Part shown: positions 1-12,400 of the stretch, one piece after another
Numbering within the stretch: position 1 is the first letter of the stretch
Layout: every line of letters starts with the position of its first letter
Assembly (NCBI RefSeq): GCF_000384295.1
Contig: NZ_KB913037.1
Span: 9,189,508-9,253,507 of the forward strand
DNA length: 64,000 nt
Reading direction: 5' to 3'
Source of the DNA: Amycolatopsis balhimycina FH 1894
GTDB lineage: Bacteria; Actinomycetota; Actinomycetes; Mycobacteriales; Pseudonocardiaceae
Translations under genes and position numbers: made by a program
Notes under the pieces: model-generated
The model's input: the letters and a program-made list of their open reading frames with translations, nothing else
Databases searched by the model: none
Told to the model about the DNA's origin: nothing

Positions 1-3000
1 GTGGTGGCGCTGCTCGCCGTGTGGAAGGCGGGGGCGGCGTACGTGCCGGTGGACGCCGGCTACCCCGCGCCGCGAGTGGCCTTCATGGTGGCGGACTCGG
101 CGGCCAAGCTCGTGGTGTGCTCGGCCGCGTCGCGCGGCGCCGTACCGGCCGGGGTCGAGTCGCTCGAGCCGGCCGCCGCCGCCGAGGAGGGCGCGTCCGA
201 CGCGCCGGCGGCCACGGTGCGACCGGGGGATCCGGCGTACGTGATGTACACGTCCGGCTCGACGGGCACACCGAAGGGCGTGACCATTTCGCAGGGCTGC
301 GTCGCGGAGCTGACGATGGACGCCGGGTGGGCGATGGAGCCCGGCGAGGCGGTGCTCATGCATTCGCCGCACGCCTTCGACGCGTCACTGTTCGAACTCT
401 GGATGCCGCTGGCGTCGGGGGTCCGGGTGGTGCTCGCCGAACCGGGTTCGGTGGACGCCCGGCGGCTGCGGGAAGCGGCCGCGGCCGGGGTGACGAGGGT
501 GTACCTCACCGCGGGGAGCCTGCGCGCGGTGGCGGAGGAGGCGCCGGAATCGTTCGCGGAGTTCCGTGAGGTGCTGACCGGCGGTGACGTGGTACCCGCG
601 CACGCGGTGGAGCGGGTGCGGACGGCCGCACCCCGGGCGCGGTTCCGGAACATGTACGGCCCGACGGAAGCGACGATGTGCGCGACGTGGCACCTGCTGC
701 AGCCGGGTGACGTGGTGGGCCCGGTCGTGCCGATCGGCCGTCCGCTGACCGGCCGCCGGGTGCAGGTGCTCGACGCGTCGCTGCGGCCCGTGGGGCCGGG
801 TGTGGTCGGCGACCTGTACCTCTCCGGGGCGCTGGCGGAGGGCTACTTCAACCGGGCGGCGCTGACGGCGGAGCGGTTCGTGGCGGATCCGTCCGCACCG
901 GGGCAGCGGATGTACTGGACCGGGGACCTCGCCCAGTGGACCGCGGACGGTGAGCTGGTGTTCGCGGGCCGGGCCGACGACCAGGTGAAGATCCGCGGGT
1001 TCCGGATCGAGCCCGGCGAGATCGAGGCCGCGCTGATCGCTCAGCCGGACGTGCACGACGCCGTCGTGGCGGCGGTCGACGGACGGCTGATCGGGTATGT
1101 GGTGACCGAGGGGGACGCCGATCCCCGGGTCATCCGCGAACGCCTCGGTGCGGTGCTGCCGGAGCACCTGGTCCCGGCCGCCGTGCTCGCACTGGACGCA
1201 CTGCCGCTGACCGGCAACGGCAAGGTGGACCGGTCCGCGCTGCCGGCGCCCGAGTTCGCGGCGAGTGCCGCCGGGCGGGCACCGAGCACCGATGCGGAAC
1301 GTGTCCTCTGTGGACTCTTCGCCGAGGTGCTCGGCGTGGCACGAGCCGGCGTCGACGACGGTTTCTTCGAGCTGGGCGGGGATTCGATCGGCGCGATGCG
1401 GCTGGCGGCCCGGGCCGCCAAGGCGGGCCTGCTGGTGACGCCCGCCCAGATCTTCGAGGAGCCGACCCCCGCCCGGCTGGCCGCCGTGGCGCGGCCGGTC
1501 CCGGCCGGCGGGCCCGTCGACGGCCCCCTGCTCACCCTGACCGCGGCCGAGGAGGCGGAGCTGGCGCTCGCCGCTCCGGGCGCCGAGGAGATCTGGCCGC
1601 TGGCCCCGTTGCAGGAGGGGCTGCTCTTCGAATCGATCCTCGACGACCAGGGCTCCGACATCTACCAGGTGCAGGTGATCCTGGAGCTGAACGGGCCGGT
1701 GGACGCGCCCCGGCTGCGGGCCGCGTGGGACGCGGTCGTCCGGCGGCACCCCGAGCTCCGGCTGAGCTTCCACCGCCTCGCCTCGGGCAAGACGGTGCAG
1801 GCCGTCCACGGGGACGTCACCCCGCCGTGGCGGGTGGTGGACCTGACGGGTGCCGGCGACGTCGACGCGGCCGTCGCGGCCCTCGTCGCCGAGGAACAGC
1901 AGCAGCGGTTCGAACTCGCCACGGCGCCGCTGGTCCGGCTGGTGCTGGTCCGGATCGCGGCGGACCGGTACCGCCTGCTGTTCGTCATCCACCACATCCT
2001 CGTCGACGGCTGGTCGGTGGCGGTCATCCTCAACGACGTCTCCGAGGCGTACGAAGCCGGCGAGCCGGTGCCGGAACAGCGGGGCGGCGCCACCTTCCGG
2101 GACTACCTGGCCTGGCTGGACCGGCAGGACGACGACGCGGCCCGGGCGGCCTGGCGGGCGGAGCTGGCCGGTCTCGACGAGCCCGCGCTGATCGCGACTT
2201 CGGGCGTCGAGACGGAGTACGACTACCGCGCCACGCACCTGACGCCGGCCCTGCACACCAGGCTGCTGGGGTTCGCCCGCGAGCACGGGCTGACGCCGAG
2301 CACGGTGGTGCACGCCGCCTGGGCGATGGTGCTGGCGCGGCTCACGCGGCGGACCGACGTCGTGTTCGGCACCATGGTCGCGACCCGTCCCCCGGAACTG
2401 GCGGGGATCGAGTCGATGCCGGGCCTGCTGATGACCGCGGTGCCGGTCCGGGTGCCGCTGGACGGCGGGCAATCGGTCCTGGACATGCTCACCGACCTGC
2501 ACAGCAGGCAGACGGCCCTCAAACGACACCAGTACCTGGGGCTGCCGGAGATCCAGAAGGCGGCGGGACCGGGCGCGACGTTCGACACGATGCTGGTGGT
2601 CGAGAACTACCCGCGGGAGTACGCCCGCCGGTACACGCATCTGCGCACGATCGAGGGGACCCACTACCCGGTGACCCTGGGCATCACCCCGGGCGACCGG
2701 TTCAAGATCCAGCTCGGCTACTGGCCGGGCCAGGTCCCGGACACCGTCGCCGAGTCGCTGCTGGAGTGGTTCGTCGGCGCCATCGGCGCGCTGGTCGCCG
2801 ATCCCGCCGGCCTGGTGGGGCGGATCGGGATGGGCGCGGCCGACGTGCGCCGCTGGGACCCGCCGCTGCAGGCGGGGGAGCCGCTGCCGGCCCTGGTGGG
2901 GCGGATGGCGGCGCGGCGGCCGGACAACGTGGCGGTCGTGGACGGCGACGGTGCGCTGTCCTATGCGGACTTGTGGGAGCGGTCGCTGAAGTTCGCGGCC

Positions 3001-6000
3001 GTCCTGCGGGCCCACGGAGTCCGGTCCGAGGACCGGGTCGGCCTGGTGGTGGGGCGCTCGGCCTGGTGGACGGTCGGCATGCTGGGCGTCCTGCTGGCGG
3101 GCGGCACGTTCGTGCCGGTGGACCCGGCCTATCCGGCCGAGCGCAAGGAATGGATCTTCCGGAGCGCGAACCCGATGCTGGTGGTGTGCGCGGGCGCGAC
3201 ACGGGGGGCGGTGCCCGCGGAGTTCGCGGACCGGCTGGTGGTGATCGACGAGGTCGATCCGGCCGCGGGCTCGGCGGGGGACCTGCCGCGGGTGGATCCG
3301 CGCAGTGCCGCGTACGTGATCTACACGTCGGGGTCGACGGGAACCCCGAAGGGGGTCGTCGTCACCCATGCCGGGCTGGGAAACCTGGCGCTGGCGCACA
3401 TCGACCGGTTCGGGGTGTCCCCGTCGTCACGGGTGCTGCAGTTCGCGGCGCTCGGGTTCGACACCATCGTCTCCGAGGTGATGATGGCGTTGCTCTCGGG
3501 AGCGACGCTGGTGGTGCCGCCGGAGCGGGACCTGCCGCCGCGGGCGTCGTTCACCGACGCCCTGGAACGGTGGGACATCACGCACGTGAAGGCGCCGCCG
3601 TCGGTGCTGGGCACGGCCGACGTGTTGCCGTCGACGGTGGAGACGGTGGTGGCGGCGGGCGAGCTCTGCCCGCCGGGCCTGGTGGACCGGCTGTCCGCGG
3701 ACCGGCGGATGATCAACGCCTACGGGCCGACCGAAACCACGATCTGCGCGACGATGAGCATGCCGTTGTCGCCCGGCCAGCACCCGATCCCGTTCGGCAA
3801 GCCGGTGCCGGGGGTGCGCGGATATCTGCTGGACTCGTTCCTGCGCCCGTTGCCGCCCGGGGTCACCGGTGAGCTCTACCTGGCCGGGATCGGCGTGGCC
3901 CGCGGCTACCTCGGCCGTTCGGCGCTGACGGCCGAGCGGTTCGTCGCCGATCCGTTCGTGCCCGGTGAGCGGATGTACCGGACCGGGGACCTGGCGTACT
4001 GGACCGAACAGGGCGAGCTGGTGTCCGCCGGGCGCGCCGACGACCAGGTCAAGATCCGCGGCTTCCGTGTCGAACCCCGCGAGATCGAGTTCGCCTTGTC
4101 CGGCTACCCCCGGGTCACCCAGGCCGCGGTCGCCGTCCGCGACGACCGCCTGGTCGCCTACGTGACACCAGGCGACATCGACACGCAGGCGGTGCGGGCG
4201 CACCTCGCGTCCCGGATGCCCCAGTACATGGTCCCCGCGGCGGTGGTGGCGCTGGACGCCCTGCCGCTGACGGCGCACGGGAAGATCGATCGGCGCGCAC
4301 TGCCCGACCCCGACTTCACCGCCGGGAAGCAGGCCAGGGAGCCGGCCACCGAGACCGAGCGGGTGCTGTGCGAGTTGTTCGCCGGCGTGCTCGGCCTGGC
4401 GCGGGTCGGGGTGGACGACAGCTTCTTCGAGCTCGGCGGGGACTCCATCCTCTCGATGCAGCTGGCGGCGCGGGCGCGGCGGTCGGGGCTGACGTTCACC
4501 GCGGCGGACGTCTTCGACGGGAAGACGCCCGAGCGGATCGCGCAGCTGGCGGCGGAGTCGTCGGTGCCGGAGCCCGGTCGTTCCCCGAAACCCGATGGCG
4601 TCGGTGACGTCGCGTGGACGCCGGTGATGTGGATGCTGGGAGACGGCGTCGCGGGACCGGCGTTCGCGCAGTGGATGGTGGTCGGGACGCCTTCGGACCT
4701 GACGGAGAAGGCGCTGGCGGCGGGCTTTGCGGCCGTGGTGGATACGCACGACATGCTGCGGGCGCGGGTCGTCGCCGACGAGGGCGGCCGGCGCCTGGTG
4801 GTGGGTGAGCGTGGGTCGGTGGATGTCGCCGGGGCGGTCACCCGCATCCGCGCCGATGGCCGCTCGCTGGACGAAGCCGTGGCGGACGCGGCGCGCGCGG
4901 CCGTGACCCGGTTGGACCCGTCGGCGGGCGTGATGGCCCAGGCGGTGTGGGTCGACGCCGGACCGGACCAGGTGGGGCGGCTGGTGGTGGTGGCGCACCA
5001 CCTGTCGGTCGATGGCGTGTCGTGGCGGATTCTGCTGTCGGATCTGCAGGCGGCCTGCGAAGCCGCGGTCGCGGGGCGGGAGCCGGTGCTGGAGCCGGTC
5101 GGTGCGTCGTTCAAGCGGTGGGCGGGCTTGCTGGCCGAGTGGGCGGTTTCCGCGGAGCGGGCCGGTGAGCTGGCCGCGTGGAAGGCGATTCTCGGACCGG
5201 GGGACCGGCCGGCCGGTGCGCAGGCCACGAGCCGGGCCGCGGAAGGTGCCGTGCGCTCGCGGTCGTGGGTCGTGCCGAAGGTGGAGACGGCGGCGTTGGC
5301 AGGCCGGGCTCCGGTGGCGTTCCACTGCGGGGTGAACGAGGTCCTGCTCGCCGGGCTGGCGGGCGCGGTCGCGCGGTGGCGCGGCGGGGACGCCGTGCTG
5401 GTGGACGTGGAAAGCCATGGCCGCCACCCGGTGGACGGGACGGACCTGTCCCGGACGGTGGGCTGGTTCACCAGCGCACATCCGGTACGGCTGGACGTGG
5501 CCGGCACCGATCTGGCGGACGTGCTCGCCGGCGGTCCGGCGGCCGGGCGTTTGCTGAAGGCCGTCAAGGAGCAGTCACGGGCCGTGCCCGGCGACGGGCT
5601 CGGATACGGCTTGCTGCGGTACCTCAACGGCACGACGGGGCCGGTGCTGGCGGACCTGCCGTCGCCGCAGATCGGGTTCAACTACATGGGCCGGTTCGCC
5701 GCCGGCGAGAAGAGCGGGGTGCGGGCGTGGCAGCCGGTCGGTGACATCGGCAGTTCGCTGGAACCCGGTATGGGCCTGCCGCACGCGCTCGAGGTCAACG
5801 CGATCGTCCAGGACCTGCCGGACGGTCCCGAGCTGACGCTCATGCTGGAATGGCAGGACGGCCTGCTCGGCGAGGACGAGATCGACCGGCTGGGCCGGGC
5901 CTGGCTGGACATGCTGTCCGGGGTGGCCCGCCAGGCGGCTGATCCCGCCGCGGGCGGGCACACCGCGTCCGACTTCGACCTCGTCACCCTGGACCAGGCG

Positions 6001-9000
6001 GAGATCGAGGCCCTCGAGGCCGAATTCGCGGCCGCCGGCGGACTGGCCGAGGTGCTGCCGCTGTCGCCGCTGCAGCACGGGCTGGCCTTCCACGCCGGTT
6101 ACGCCGGCGACGGCGTCGACGTCTACACCGCGCAGGCGGTGCTGGAGCTGGCCGGCCCGCTGGACGTGCCGCTGCTGCGGAAGTCGGTGCGCGCGCTGCT
6201 GGACAGGCACGCGAATCTGCGTGCCGGCTTCCGGCACGGCGCCGACGGGACCGCCTACCAGGTGGTCCCCGGCGCCGTGGCGGTGCCGGTGACCCTGGTG
6301 GACGTGACGGAATCGGCGGATCCGGCGGCCGAGGCGGCGGCGGTGGCCGCGGCCGAACGGGCGCGGCCGTTCGAGCTGGCCCGGCCCCCGCTGCTGCGGG
6401 TCATGGTGGTGGTGCTCGGCCCGGACCGGCACCGGCTGGTGCTGACCAACCACCACATCCTGCTCGACGGCTGGTCGACGCCGCTGCTGCTGGACGAACT
6501 GCTCACGCTTTACCGCAACGGAGCCGCTCCGGCCGCGCTGGCGCCGGTCACCCCGTATCGGGACTACCTGGCCTGGGTGCGCGAAACCGACCGGGAGGCG
6601 GCTACCGAAGCCTGGCGCGACGCCCTGGCCGGCTTGCCCGAGCCGACCCTGGTGGCGGCGGACCGGCCGGTCCCGGTCGAGGTGCCCGAGCAGATCTGGA
6701 CCACCCTGGACGAGACGTTCGCCCAGGCGCTGGGGGCGCGGGCACGCGAGTGCGGTGTCACGGTCAGCACCGTGCTGCAGGCGGTGTGGGGCATGGTGCT
6801 GGCGGCGCTCACCGGACGCGACGACGTGGTGTTCGGGTCGGTGGTGTCCGGGCGCCCGGCCGAGCTGCCGGGGATCGAGACCATGGTCGGGTTGTTCATC
6901 AACACCGTCCCGGTCCGGGTCCGGATGCGGCCGCAGGACACCTTCGCCGAACTGGTGCGGGGACTGCAGAACGAGCAGGTGGCGCTGCTGGCCCACCACC
7001 ACGTGGGTCTCACCGACATCCAGCAGGCCGCGGGGCTGGGGCGGCTGTTCGACACCATCATCGTCTACGAGAACTACCCGAGACCGGCCGAGATCGGCGA
7101 CGAATCCGCCGATGCCGATCGGGTCCGGGTGCAGGGACTGACCGCCGCCGATGCCACCCACTACCCGCTGGCGCTGGCGGTCGTGCCGGGCACCGACCTG
7201 CGGCTGCGGCTGGAGCACCAGCCCGCGCTGTTCACCGCCGAGCAGGCCGGCGCCGTGCTCGAGCGGTTCACGCTGGTGCTCGAAGCCGTCGTCGCCGATC
7301 CGCGGCTGCCGCTCGCGGTGGTGCCGATCCTGTCCGATGCCGAACGGCGACAGCTGCAGGCGGGCAACGACACCGCGCTGCCGGTGCCGGACCGGACGTT
7401 GCCGGAGCTGTTCGCCGCGCAGGCCGCCGCCACCCCGGAGGCGACCGCGGTGGTCTTCGAGGACCGGTCGCTGACCTACGCCGAGCTCGACGCGCGCGCC
7501 AACCAGCTGGCGCGCTGGCTCATCGACCAGGGTGCCGGGCCGGAAGGCCTGGTCGCGGTGCTGCTGCCCCGGTCGCTGGAACTGGTCGTCGCGTTGCTGG
7601 CGGTCACCAAGACCGGCGGCGCGTGGCTGCCGATCGATCCGGGCTATCCGGCCGACCGCATCGCCTTCATGCTCGACGACGCCGGACCGGCGCTGGTGAT
7701 CACCACCGCGGTGCTGTCGGCATCGCCGATCGGTGACGTGCTGGCCGCCCGCTCGAGGACGGTGGTGCTCGACGAGCCCGCGGCCGCGGGCCAGCTGGCG
7801 GGGCGGGACCGCGCGCCGGTCACCGACACCGACCGCGCTCGAGCGCTGGATCCGCGCCACCCGGCGTACCTCATCTACACCTCGGGCTCCACCGGTCGCC
7901 CCAAGGCCGTGGTCGTCACCCATCGGAACCTGACGAACTACCTGCTCCACTGTGGACGGATGTACCCGGGTCTGCGGGGGCGGTCGGTGCTGCATTCGTC
8001 GATCGCCTTCGATCTGACGGTCACCGCGACGTTCACCCCGCTCATCGTGGGGGGAGAGATTCACGTCGGTGCCCTGGAAGACCTGATCGGGGTGGTGGAG
8101 GCCGCACCGTCGATCTTCCTCAAGGCCACGCCGAGCCATCTGCTGACCTTGGACACCGCTTCCCGGGGCAGTGCCGGTTCGGGTGACCTCCTGCTCGGCG
8201 GCGAACAATTGCCGGCCGACACGGTCGTCCAATGGCGCCGGAAGTATCCGAACATCGTGGTGGTCAATGAATACGGGCCGACCGAGGCGACCGTCGGGTG
8301 CGTCGAATACCGGCTCGAACCGGGGCAGGAATGCCCGCCGGGCGGTGTGGTGCCGATCGGCACCCCGCTGGCGAACATGCGGGCGTTCGTGCTGGATTCG
8401 TGGCTGCGGCTGGTGCCGCCGGGTGCGGTGGGCGAGTTGTACGTGGCCGGTGCGGGCCTGGCGCGGGGATACCTGGGCCGGGCAGGGCTGACGGCGACGC
8501 GGTTCGTGGCCGATCCGTTCGGCTCCGGCGAGCGGATGTACCGGACCGGGGACCTGGTGCAGTGGAACCCGGACGGACAGCTGGTGTTCGCCGGCCGGGT
8601 CGACGACCAGGTGAAGGTGCGGGGCTTCCGGATCGAGCCCGGTGAGATCGAGGCCGCCCTGGTGGCGCAGGAGTCAGTGGGCCAGGCGGTGGTGGTGGCC
8701 CGTGACAGCGAGATCGGCACCCGGCTGATCGGGTACGTGACCGCCGCGGGGGAGTCCGGTGTGGACGAAGCCGCGGTGCGCGAGGGAGTGGCGGCCCGGT
8801 TGCCGCAGTACATGGTGCCGGCGGCGCTGGTGGTACTCGGCGCGCTGCCGTTGACGGCGAACGGAAAGGTGGACCGGGCGGCGCTGCCGGATCCCGACTT
8901 CGGCGCCCGTGCCGGGGGCCGGGAGCCGGTCACGGAGGCCGAGCGGCTGCTGTGTGCGCTCTTCGCCGAGGTGCTCGGCCTGGAGCGCGCCGGTGCGGAC

Positions 9001-9255
9001 GACAGTTTCTTCGAGCTGGGTGGGGATTCCATCCTTTCGATGCGGCTGGCGGCCCGGGCCCACCGCGAGGGAATGTCCTTCGGTGCGCGCGAGGTGTTCG
9101 AGCAGCGCACGCCCGCGGGGATCGCGGCGATCGTGGAACGGGTTGCGGGCGATCGTCCTGTCGCGGCGGTACACGCCGTGTCCGATGTCGCCCTTCTCGA
9201 CCTGGACCAAGGCGAGCTCGACGAATTCGAGTCCGAATTCGAAAGCGGCCGGTGA
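1..9255 (+). CDS. bpsA: Glycopeptide NRPS 1, modules 1-3 (5' end cut off by window)
   Basis: Builds the first three residues of the heptapeptide on carrier domains. Visible order with rough residues of the partial protein: A1 (1-420, lacking its N-terminus), T1 (GGDSI near 460), C2 (530-950, HHILVDGW near 663), A2 (960-1440), T2 (near 1475), E2 (1536-2000, [10 protein letters not shown] near 1666), C3 (2017-2450, HHILLDGW near 2151), A3 (2465-2960), T3 (near 3004). Pocket residues read by alignment to GrsA: A1 DAFYLGMMC(K) for Leu, A2 DTSKVAAIC(K) compatible with beta-hydroxytyrosine, A3 DLTKLGEVG(K) for Asn. This is the Leu-Bht-Asn start of vancomycin, balhimycin and chloroeremomycin (orthologues CepA, VpsA). 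The reading frame is open from base 1 with an A-domain motif within the first 20 codons, so the true start lies upstream. Module 1 has no E domain although residue 1 is D in the known products. Confidence 0.96.
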   Translation: MVALLAVWKAGAAYVPVDAGYPAPRVAFMVADSAAKLVVCSAASRGAVPAGVESLEPAAAAEEGASDAPAATVRPGDPAYVMYTSGSTGTPKGVTISQGCVAELTMDAGWAMEPGEAVLMHSPHAFDASLFELWMPLASGVRVVLAEPGSVDARRLREAAAAGVTRVYLTAGSLRAVAEEAPESFAEFREVLTGGDVVPAHAVERVRTAAPRARFRNMYGPTEATMCATWHLLQPGDVVGPVVPIGRPLTGRRVQVLDASLRPVGPGVVGDLYLSGALAEGYFNRAALTAERFVADPSAPGQRMYWTGDLAQWTADGELVFAGRADDQVKIRGFRIEPGEIEAALIAQPDVHDAVVAAVDGRLIGYVVTEGDADPRVIRERLGAVLPEHLVPAAVLALDALPLTGNGKVDRSALPAPEFAASAAGRAPSTDAERVLCGLFAEVLGVARAGVDDGFFELGGDSIGAMRLAARAAKAGLLVTPAQIFEEPTPARLAAVARPVPAGGPVDGPLLTLTAAEEAELALAAPGAEEIWPLAPLQEGLLFESILDDQGSDIYQVQVILELNGPVDAPRLRAAWDAVVRRHPELRLSFHRLASGKTVQAVHGDVTPPWRVVDLTGAGDVDAAVAALVAEEQQQRFELATAPLVRLVLVRIAADRYRLLFVIHHILVDGWSVAVILNDVSEAYEAGEPVPEQRGGATFRDYLAWLDRQDDDAARAAWRAELAGLDEPALIATSGVETEYDYRATHLTPALHTRLLGFAREHGLTPSTVVHAAWAMVLARLTRRTDVVFGTMVATRPPELAGIESMPGLLMTAVPVRVPLDGGQSVLDMLTDLHSRQTALKRHQYLGLPEIQKAAGPGATFDTMLVVENYPREYARRYTHLRTIEGTHYPVTLGITPGDRFKIQLGYWPGQVPDTVAESLLEWFVGAIGALVADPAGLVGRIGMGAADVRRWDPPLQAGEPLPALVGRMAARRPDNVAVVDGDGALSYADLWERSLKFAAVLRAHGVRSEDRVGLVVGRSAWWTVGMLGVLLAGGTFVPVDPAYPAERKEWIFRSANPMLVVCAGATRGAVPAEFADRLVVIDEVDPAAGSAGDLPRVDPRSAAYVIYTSGSTGTPKGVVVTHAGLGNLALAHIDRFGVSPSSRVLQFAALGFDTIVSEVMMALLSGATLVVPPERDLPPRASFTDALERWDITHVKAPPSVLGTADVLPSTVETVVAAGELCPPGLVDRLSADRRMINAYGPTETTICATMSMPLSPGQHPIPFGKPVPGVRGYLLDSFLRPLPPGVTGELYLAGIGVARGYLGRSALTAERFVADPFVPGERMYRTGDLAYWTEQGELVSAGRADDQVKIRGFRVEPREIEFALSGYPRVTQAAVAVRDDRLVAYVTPGDIDTQAVRAHLASRMPQYMVPAAVVALDALPLTAHGKIDRRALPDPDFTAGKQAREPATETERVLCELFAGVLGLARVGVDDSFFELGGDSILSMQLAARARRSGLTFTAADVFDGKTPERIAQLAAESSVPEPGRSPKPDGVGDVAWTPVMWMLGDGVAGPAFAQWMVVGTPSDLTEKALAAGFAAVVDTHDMLRARVVADEGGRRLVVGERGSVDVAGAVTRIRADGRSLDEAVADAARAAVTRLDPSAGVMAQAVWVDAGPDQVGRLVVVAHHLSVDGVSWRILLSDLQAACEAAVAGREPVLEPVGASFKRWAGLLAEWAVSAERAGELAAWKAILGPGDRPAGAQATSRAAEGAVRSRSWVVPKVETAALAGRAPVAFHCGVNEVLLAGLAGAVARWRGGDAVLVDVESHGRHPVDGTDLSRTVGWFTSAHPVRLDVAGTDLADVLAGGPAAGRLLKAVKEQSRAVPGDGLGYGLLRYLNGTTGPVLADLPSPQIGFNYMGRFAAGEKSGVRAWQPVGDIGSSLEPGMGLPHALEVNAIVQDLPDGPELTLMLEWQDGLLGEDEIDRLGRAWLDMLSGVARQAADPAAGGHTASDFDLVTLDQAEIEALEAEFAAAGGLAEVLPLSPLQHGLAFHAGYAGDGVDVYTAQAVLELAGPLDVPLLRKSVRALLDRHANLRAGFRHGADGTAYQVVPGAVAVPVTLVDVTESADPAAEAAAVAAAERARPFELARPPLLRVMVVVLGPDRHRLVLTNHHILLDGWSTPLLLDELLTLYRNGAAPAALAPVTPYRDYLAWVRETDREAATEAWRDALAGLPEPTLVAADRPVPVEVPEQIWTTLDETFAQALGARARECGVTVSTVLQAVWGMVLAALTGRDDVVFGSVVSGRPAELPGIETMVGLFINTVPVRVRMRPQDTFAELVRGLQNEQVALLAHHHVGLTDIQQAAGLGRLFDTIIVYENYPRPAEIGDESADADRVRVQGLTAADATHYPLALAVVPGTDLRLRLEHQPALFTAEQAGAVLERFTLVLEAVVADPRLPLAVVPILSDAERRQLQAGNDTALPVPDRTLPELFAAQAAATPEATAVVFEDRSLTYAELDARANQLARWLIDQGAGPEGLVAVLLPRSLELVVALLAVTKTGGAWLPIDPGYPADRIAFMLDDAGPALVITTAVLSASPIGDVLAARSRTVVLDEPAAAGQLAGRDRAPVTDTDRARALDPRHPAYLIYTSGSTGRPKAVVVTHRNLTNYLLHCGRMYPGLRGRSVLHSSIAFDLTVTATFTPLIVGGEIHVGALEDLIGVVEAAPSIFLKATPSHLLTLDTASRGSAGSGDLLLGGEQLPADTVVQWRRKYPNIVVVNEYGPTEATVGCVEYRLEPGQECPPGGVVPIGTPLANMRAFVLDSWLRLVPPGAVGELYVAGAGLARGYLGRAGLTATRFVADPFGSGERMYRTGDLVQWNPDGQLVFAGRVDDQVKVRGFRIEPGEIEAALVAQESVGQAVVVARDSEIGTRLIGYVTAAGESGVDEAAVREGVAARLPQYMVPAALVVLGALPLTANGKVDRAALPDPDFGARAGGREPVTEAERLLCALFAEVLGLERAGADDSFFELGGDSILSMRLAARAHREGMSFGAREVFEQRTPAGIAAIVERVAGDRPVAAVHAVSDVALLDLDQGELDEFESEFESGR

Positions 9256-9420
9256 ACGTGGCTGGACATGTTGTCGGGTCCGGCCGGTCAGGCGGATGAT
9301 CCTCTTCGGGGGATATGCCGCAGCCGACGTCGCCCTCCTCGACCGGGATCACCACGAGATCGAGGAATTCAAGGCTGAGTTCGACGACGATTCCCAGCCC
9401 TTTGCTGATCCAGGGAGATA
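9256..9420 (+). pseudogene. Remnant of E-domain tail and post-E linker between NRPS genes
   Basis: The 165 bases between the first two NRPS genes are not neutral spacer. Directly after the NRPS 1 stop codon, in the same frame, they read TWLDMLSGPAGQADDP, closely matching the last helix of the E domain in module 2 ([16 protein letters not shown], near base 5900), with clear nucleotide similarity too. After a frame change, bases 9296-9424 read DVALLDRDHHEIEEF, which resembles the post-E linker and also the C-terminal tail of NRPS 1 ([15 protein letters not shown]). The likely origin is decay of an E domain or duplication of a linker. The small frame ends in a TGA overlapping the ATG of the next gene. 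I do not claim it is translated. Confidence 0.6.
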
Positions 9421-9423
9421 TTG

Positions 9424-12400
9424 ATGAGCCAGTCGCGGATCGAGGAAATCTGGCCGCTGTCGCCACTGCAGGCCGGTTTGCTCTTCCACGCGGTTTACGA
9501 CGGCGAAGGGCCCGACGTCTACATCGGTCACTGGATTCTCGACCTGGCCGGACCGGTGGACGCGGCCGGGCTGCGTGCGGCGTGGGAGACGCTGCTGGCC
9601 CGGCACGCCCCGCTCCGGGCGTGTTTCCGGCAGCGCAAGTCGGGCGAGACGGTGCAGATCATCGCCAGGCAGGTGGAACTGCCGTGGCGGGAGGTCGACC
9701 TTTCCCACCTCGACGACCCCGAGGAGGCCGTTCGCGAGCTGGCCGAGCAGGACCGGACGACGAGGTTCGACCTCGCGCAGGCGCCGTTGCTGCGGCTGAC
9801 CCTGATCCGGCTCGGCGCCGACGCGCACCGCCTGGTGGTGACCTGCCACCACACGATCATGGACGGCTGGTCGCTGCCCATCGTGATCGACGAGCTGTCG
9901 GTGCTGTACCCGGCGGGCGGTGACGCGTCGGCGCTGCCGGACGTGCCGTCCTACCGGGAATACCTCGCGTGGCTGAGCCGGCAGGACAAGGAACGCGCGC
10001 TGTCGGCGTGGACCGCGGAGCTCAGCGGCGCCGAGGAACCGACGCTGGTGGTGCCCGCCGATCCGGGGCGGGCACCCGCCGAGCCGGAGAGCGTCGAGGC
10101 CCACCTGCCGGAGCACCTCACGCGCTCGCTGGCCGAGCTGGCCCGTCGCCACGGGTTGACGTTGAACACCGTGGTGCAGGGCGCCTGGGCGCTGGTGCTG
10201 GCGCAGCTGGCCGGCCGGCCGGACGTGGTGTTCGGGGCGGCGGTGTCGGCGCGCCCGCCGGACCTGCCCGGTGTGGAGGGGATGGTGGGGCTGTTCCTCA
10301 ACACCGTTCCCGTGCGCGTGCGGTTGCGCGGCTCGACGCCGGTCGTCGAGCTGCTGGCGGAGTTGCAGAAACGGCAGTCGGCGCTCATTCCCGACCAGTT
10401 CGTCGGGCTGGCGGACATCCAGCAGGCGGCGGGTCCCGCCGCGGTTTTCGACACGCTGCTCGTCTTCGAGAAGTTCCACCACGGGCCCGCCGGATCGGAC
10501 TCCGCGGGAACCTTCCGCATTCACGTGAACCAGGGCCGGGTGGCGGCCCACTACCCGCTGACGCTGGTCGCCGTCCCCGGCGAGTCGATGTACCTCAAGC
10601 TCGACTACCTGACGGAGCTCTTCGACCGGGAAACCGCGTTCGCCATCCTCGAGCGGTTCACCGGGGTGCTGCGGCAGCTGACCGGCGCGGGCGAGCTCAC
10701 GGTGGCCGGCGTCGAGGTGACGACCGCGGCCGAGCGGGCCCTGGTGGCCGGGGAATGGGGTGCCTCGACCTCGGCGCCGCCGAGCCTGCCGGCGCTGGAT
10801 CTGTTCGGGCACCAGGTGGCGCACCGCCGCGACGAGCCGGCGGTCGTCGACGGCGATCGGACGGTGTCGTACGGAGAACTCGCCGAGCGCGCTGAGCGGC
10901 TCGCCGGCTACCTGAACGGCCGGGGAGTCCGGCGCGGAGACCGGGTGGCCGTGGTGCTCGACCGGTCACCCGACCTGATCGCGACGCTGCTCGCGGTGTG
11001 GAAGGCGGGCGCGGCGTACGTTCCGGTGGACCCCGCCTACCCGGTGGAACGCAGGAAGTTCATGCTGGCGGACTCCGGGCCCGCGGCGGTGGTGTGCGCG
11101 GAAGCGTACCGGGCCGCCGTGCCGGACACCTGCCCCGAGCCGATCGTCCTGGACGATCCCCGGACGCGGCAGGCGGTGGCGGAGAGCCCTCGCCTGTCGG
11201 CAGGCACGAGCGCCGACGACCTCGCCTACGTGATGTACACGTCCGGATCGACCGGGACGCCGAAGGGCGTCGCGGTGTCGCACGGCAACGTCGCGGCGCT
11301 GGCCGGGGAGCCGGGCTGGCGGGTGGGCCCCGGTGACGCCGTGCTGCTGCACGCCTCGCACGCCTTCGACATCTCGTTGTTCGAAATGTGGGTGCCGCTG
11401 CTGTCGGGTGCCCGGGTGGTGCTGGCCGGACCGGGCGCGGTGGACGGCGCGGCGCTGGCGGCCTACGTGGCCGGTGGCGTCACGGCCGCCCACCTGACCG
11501 CGGGGGCCTTCCGGGTGCTGGCCGACGAGTCGCCGGAGGCGGTCGCCGGGCTGCGCGAGGTGCTGACCGGTGGGGACGCGGTGCCGCTGGCGGCGGTCGA
11601 GCGGGTGCGGCGGACGTGTCCGGACGTGCGGGTGCGGCACCTCTACGGCCCGACCGAGGCCACGCTGTGCGCGACGTGGTGGCTGCTCGAACCCGGCGAC
11701 GAGACGGGATCGGTGCTGCCGATCGGACGTCCGCTCGCCGGGCGGCGCGTCCACGTCCTCGACGCGTTCCTGCGGCCCGTGCCGCCGGGCGTGGCGGGCG
11801 AGCTGTATGTCGCCGGAGCCGGTGTGGCGCAGGGCTATTCGAGCCGCCCGGCGCTGACGGCCGAGCGGTTCGTCGCCGATCCCTCCGGTTCCGGTGCGCG
11901 GATGTACCGCACCGGGGACCTGGCGTACTGGACGGAGCAGGGTGCGCTGGCGTTCGCCGGGCGGGCCGACGACCAGGTGAAGATCCGCGGGTACCGCGTG
12001 GAGCCCGGCGAGATCGAGGTGGTCCTCGCCGGCCTGCCCGGCGTCGGCCAGGCCGTGGTGACCCCGCGGGGTGAGCACCTGATCGGCTATGTGGTCGCCG
12101 AAGCGGGCCACGACGCCGACCCGGTGCGGCTGCGCGAGCAGCTCGCCGGGACGCTGCCCGAGTTCATGGTGCCGGCCGCGGTGCTGGTGCTGGACGAGTT
12201 GCCGTTGACGGTCAACGGGAAGGTGGACCGGCGGGCACTGCCCGAACCGGACTTCGCGGCGAAGTCGGCGGGCCGGGAGCCGGTCACCGAGGCCGAACGA
12301 GTCCTTTGTGGAGTGTTTGCCGACGTCCTCGGCCTCGACCACGTCGGCGTCGACGACAGCTTCTTCGAGCTGGGCGGCGACTCGATCTCGTCGATGCAGG

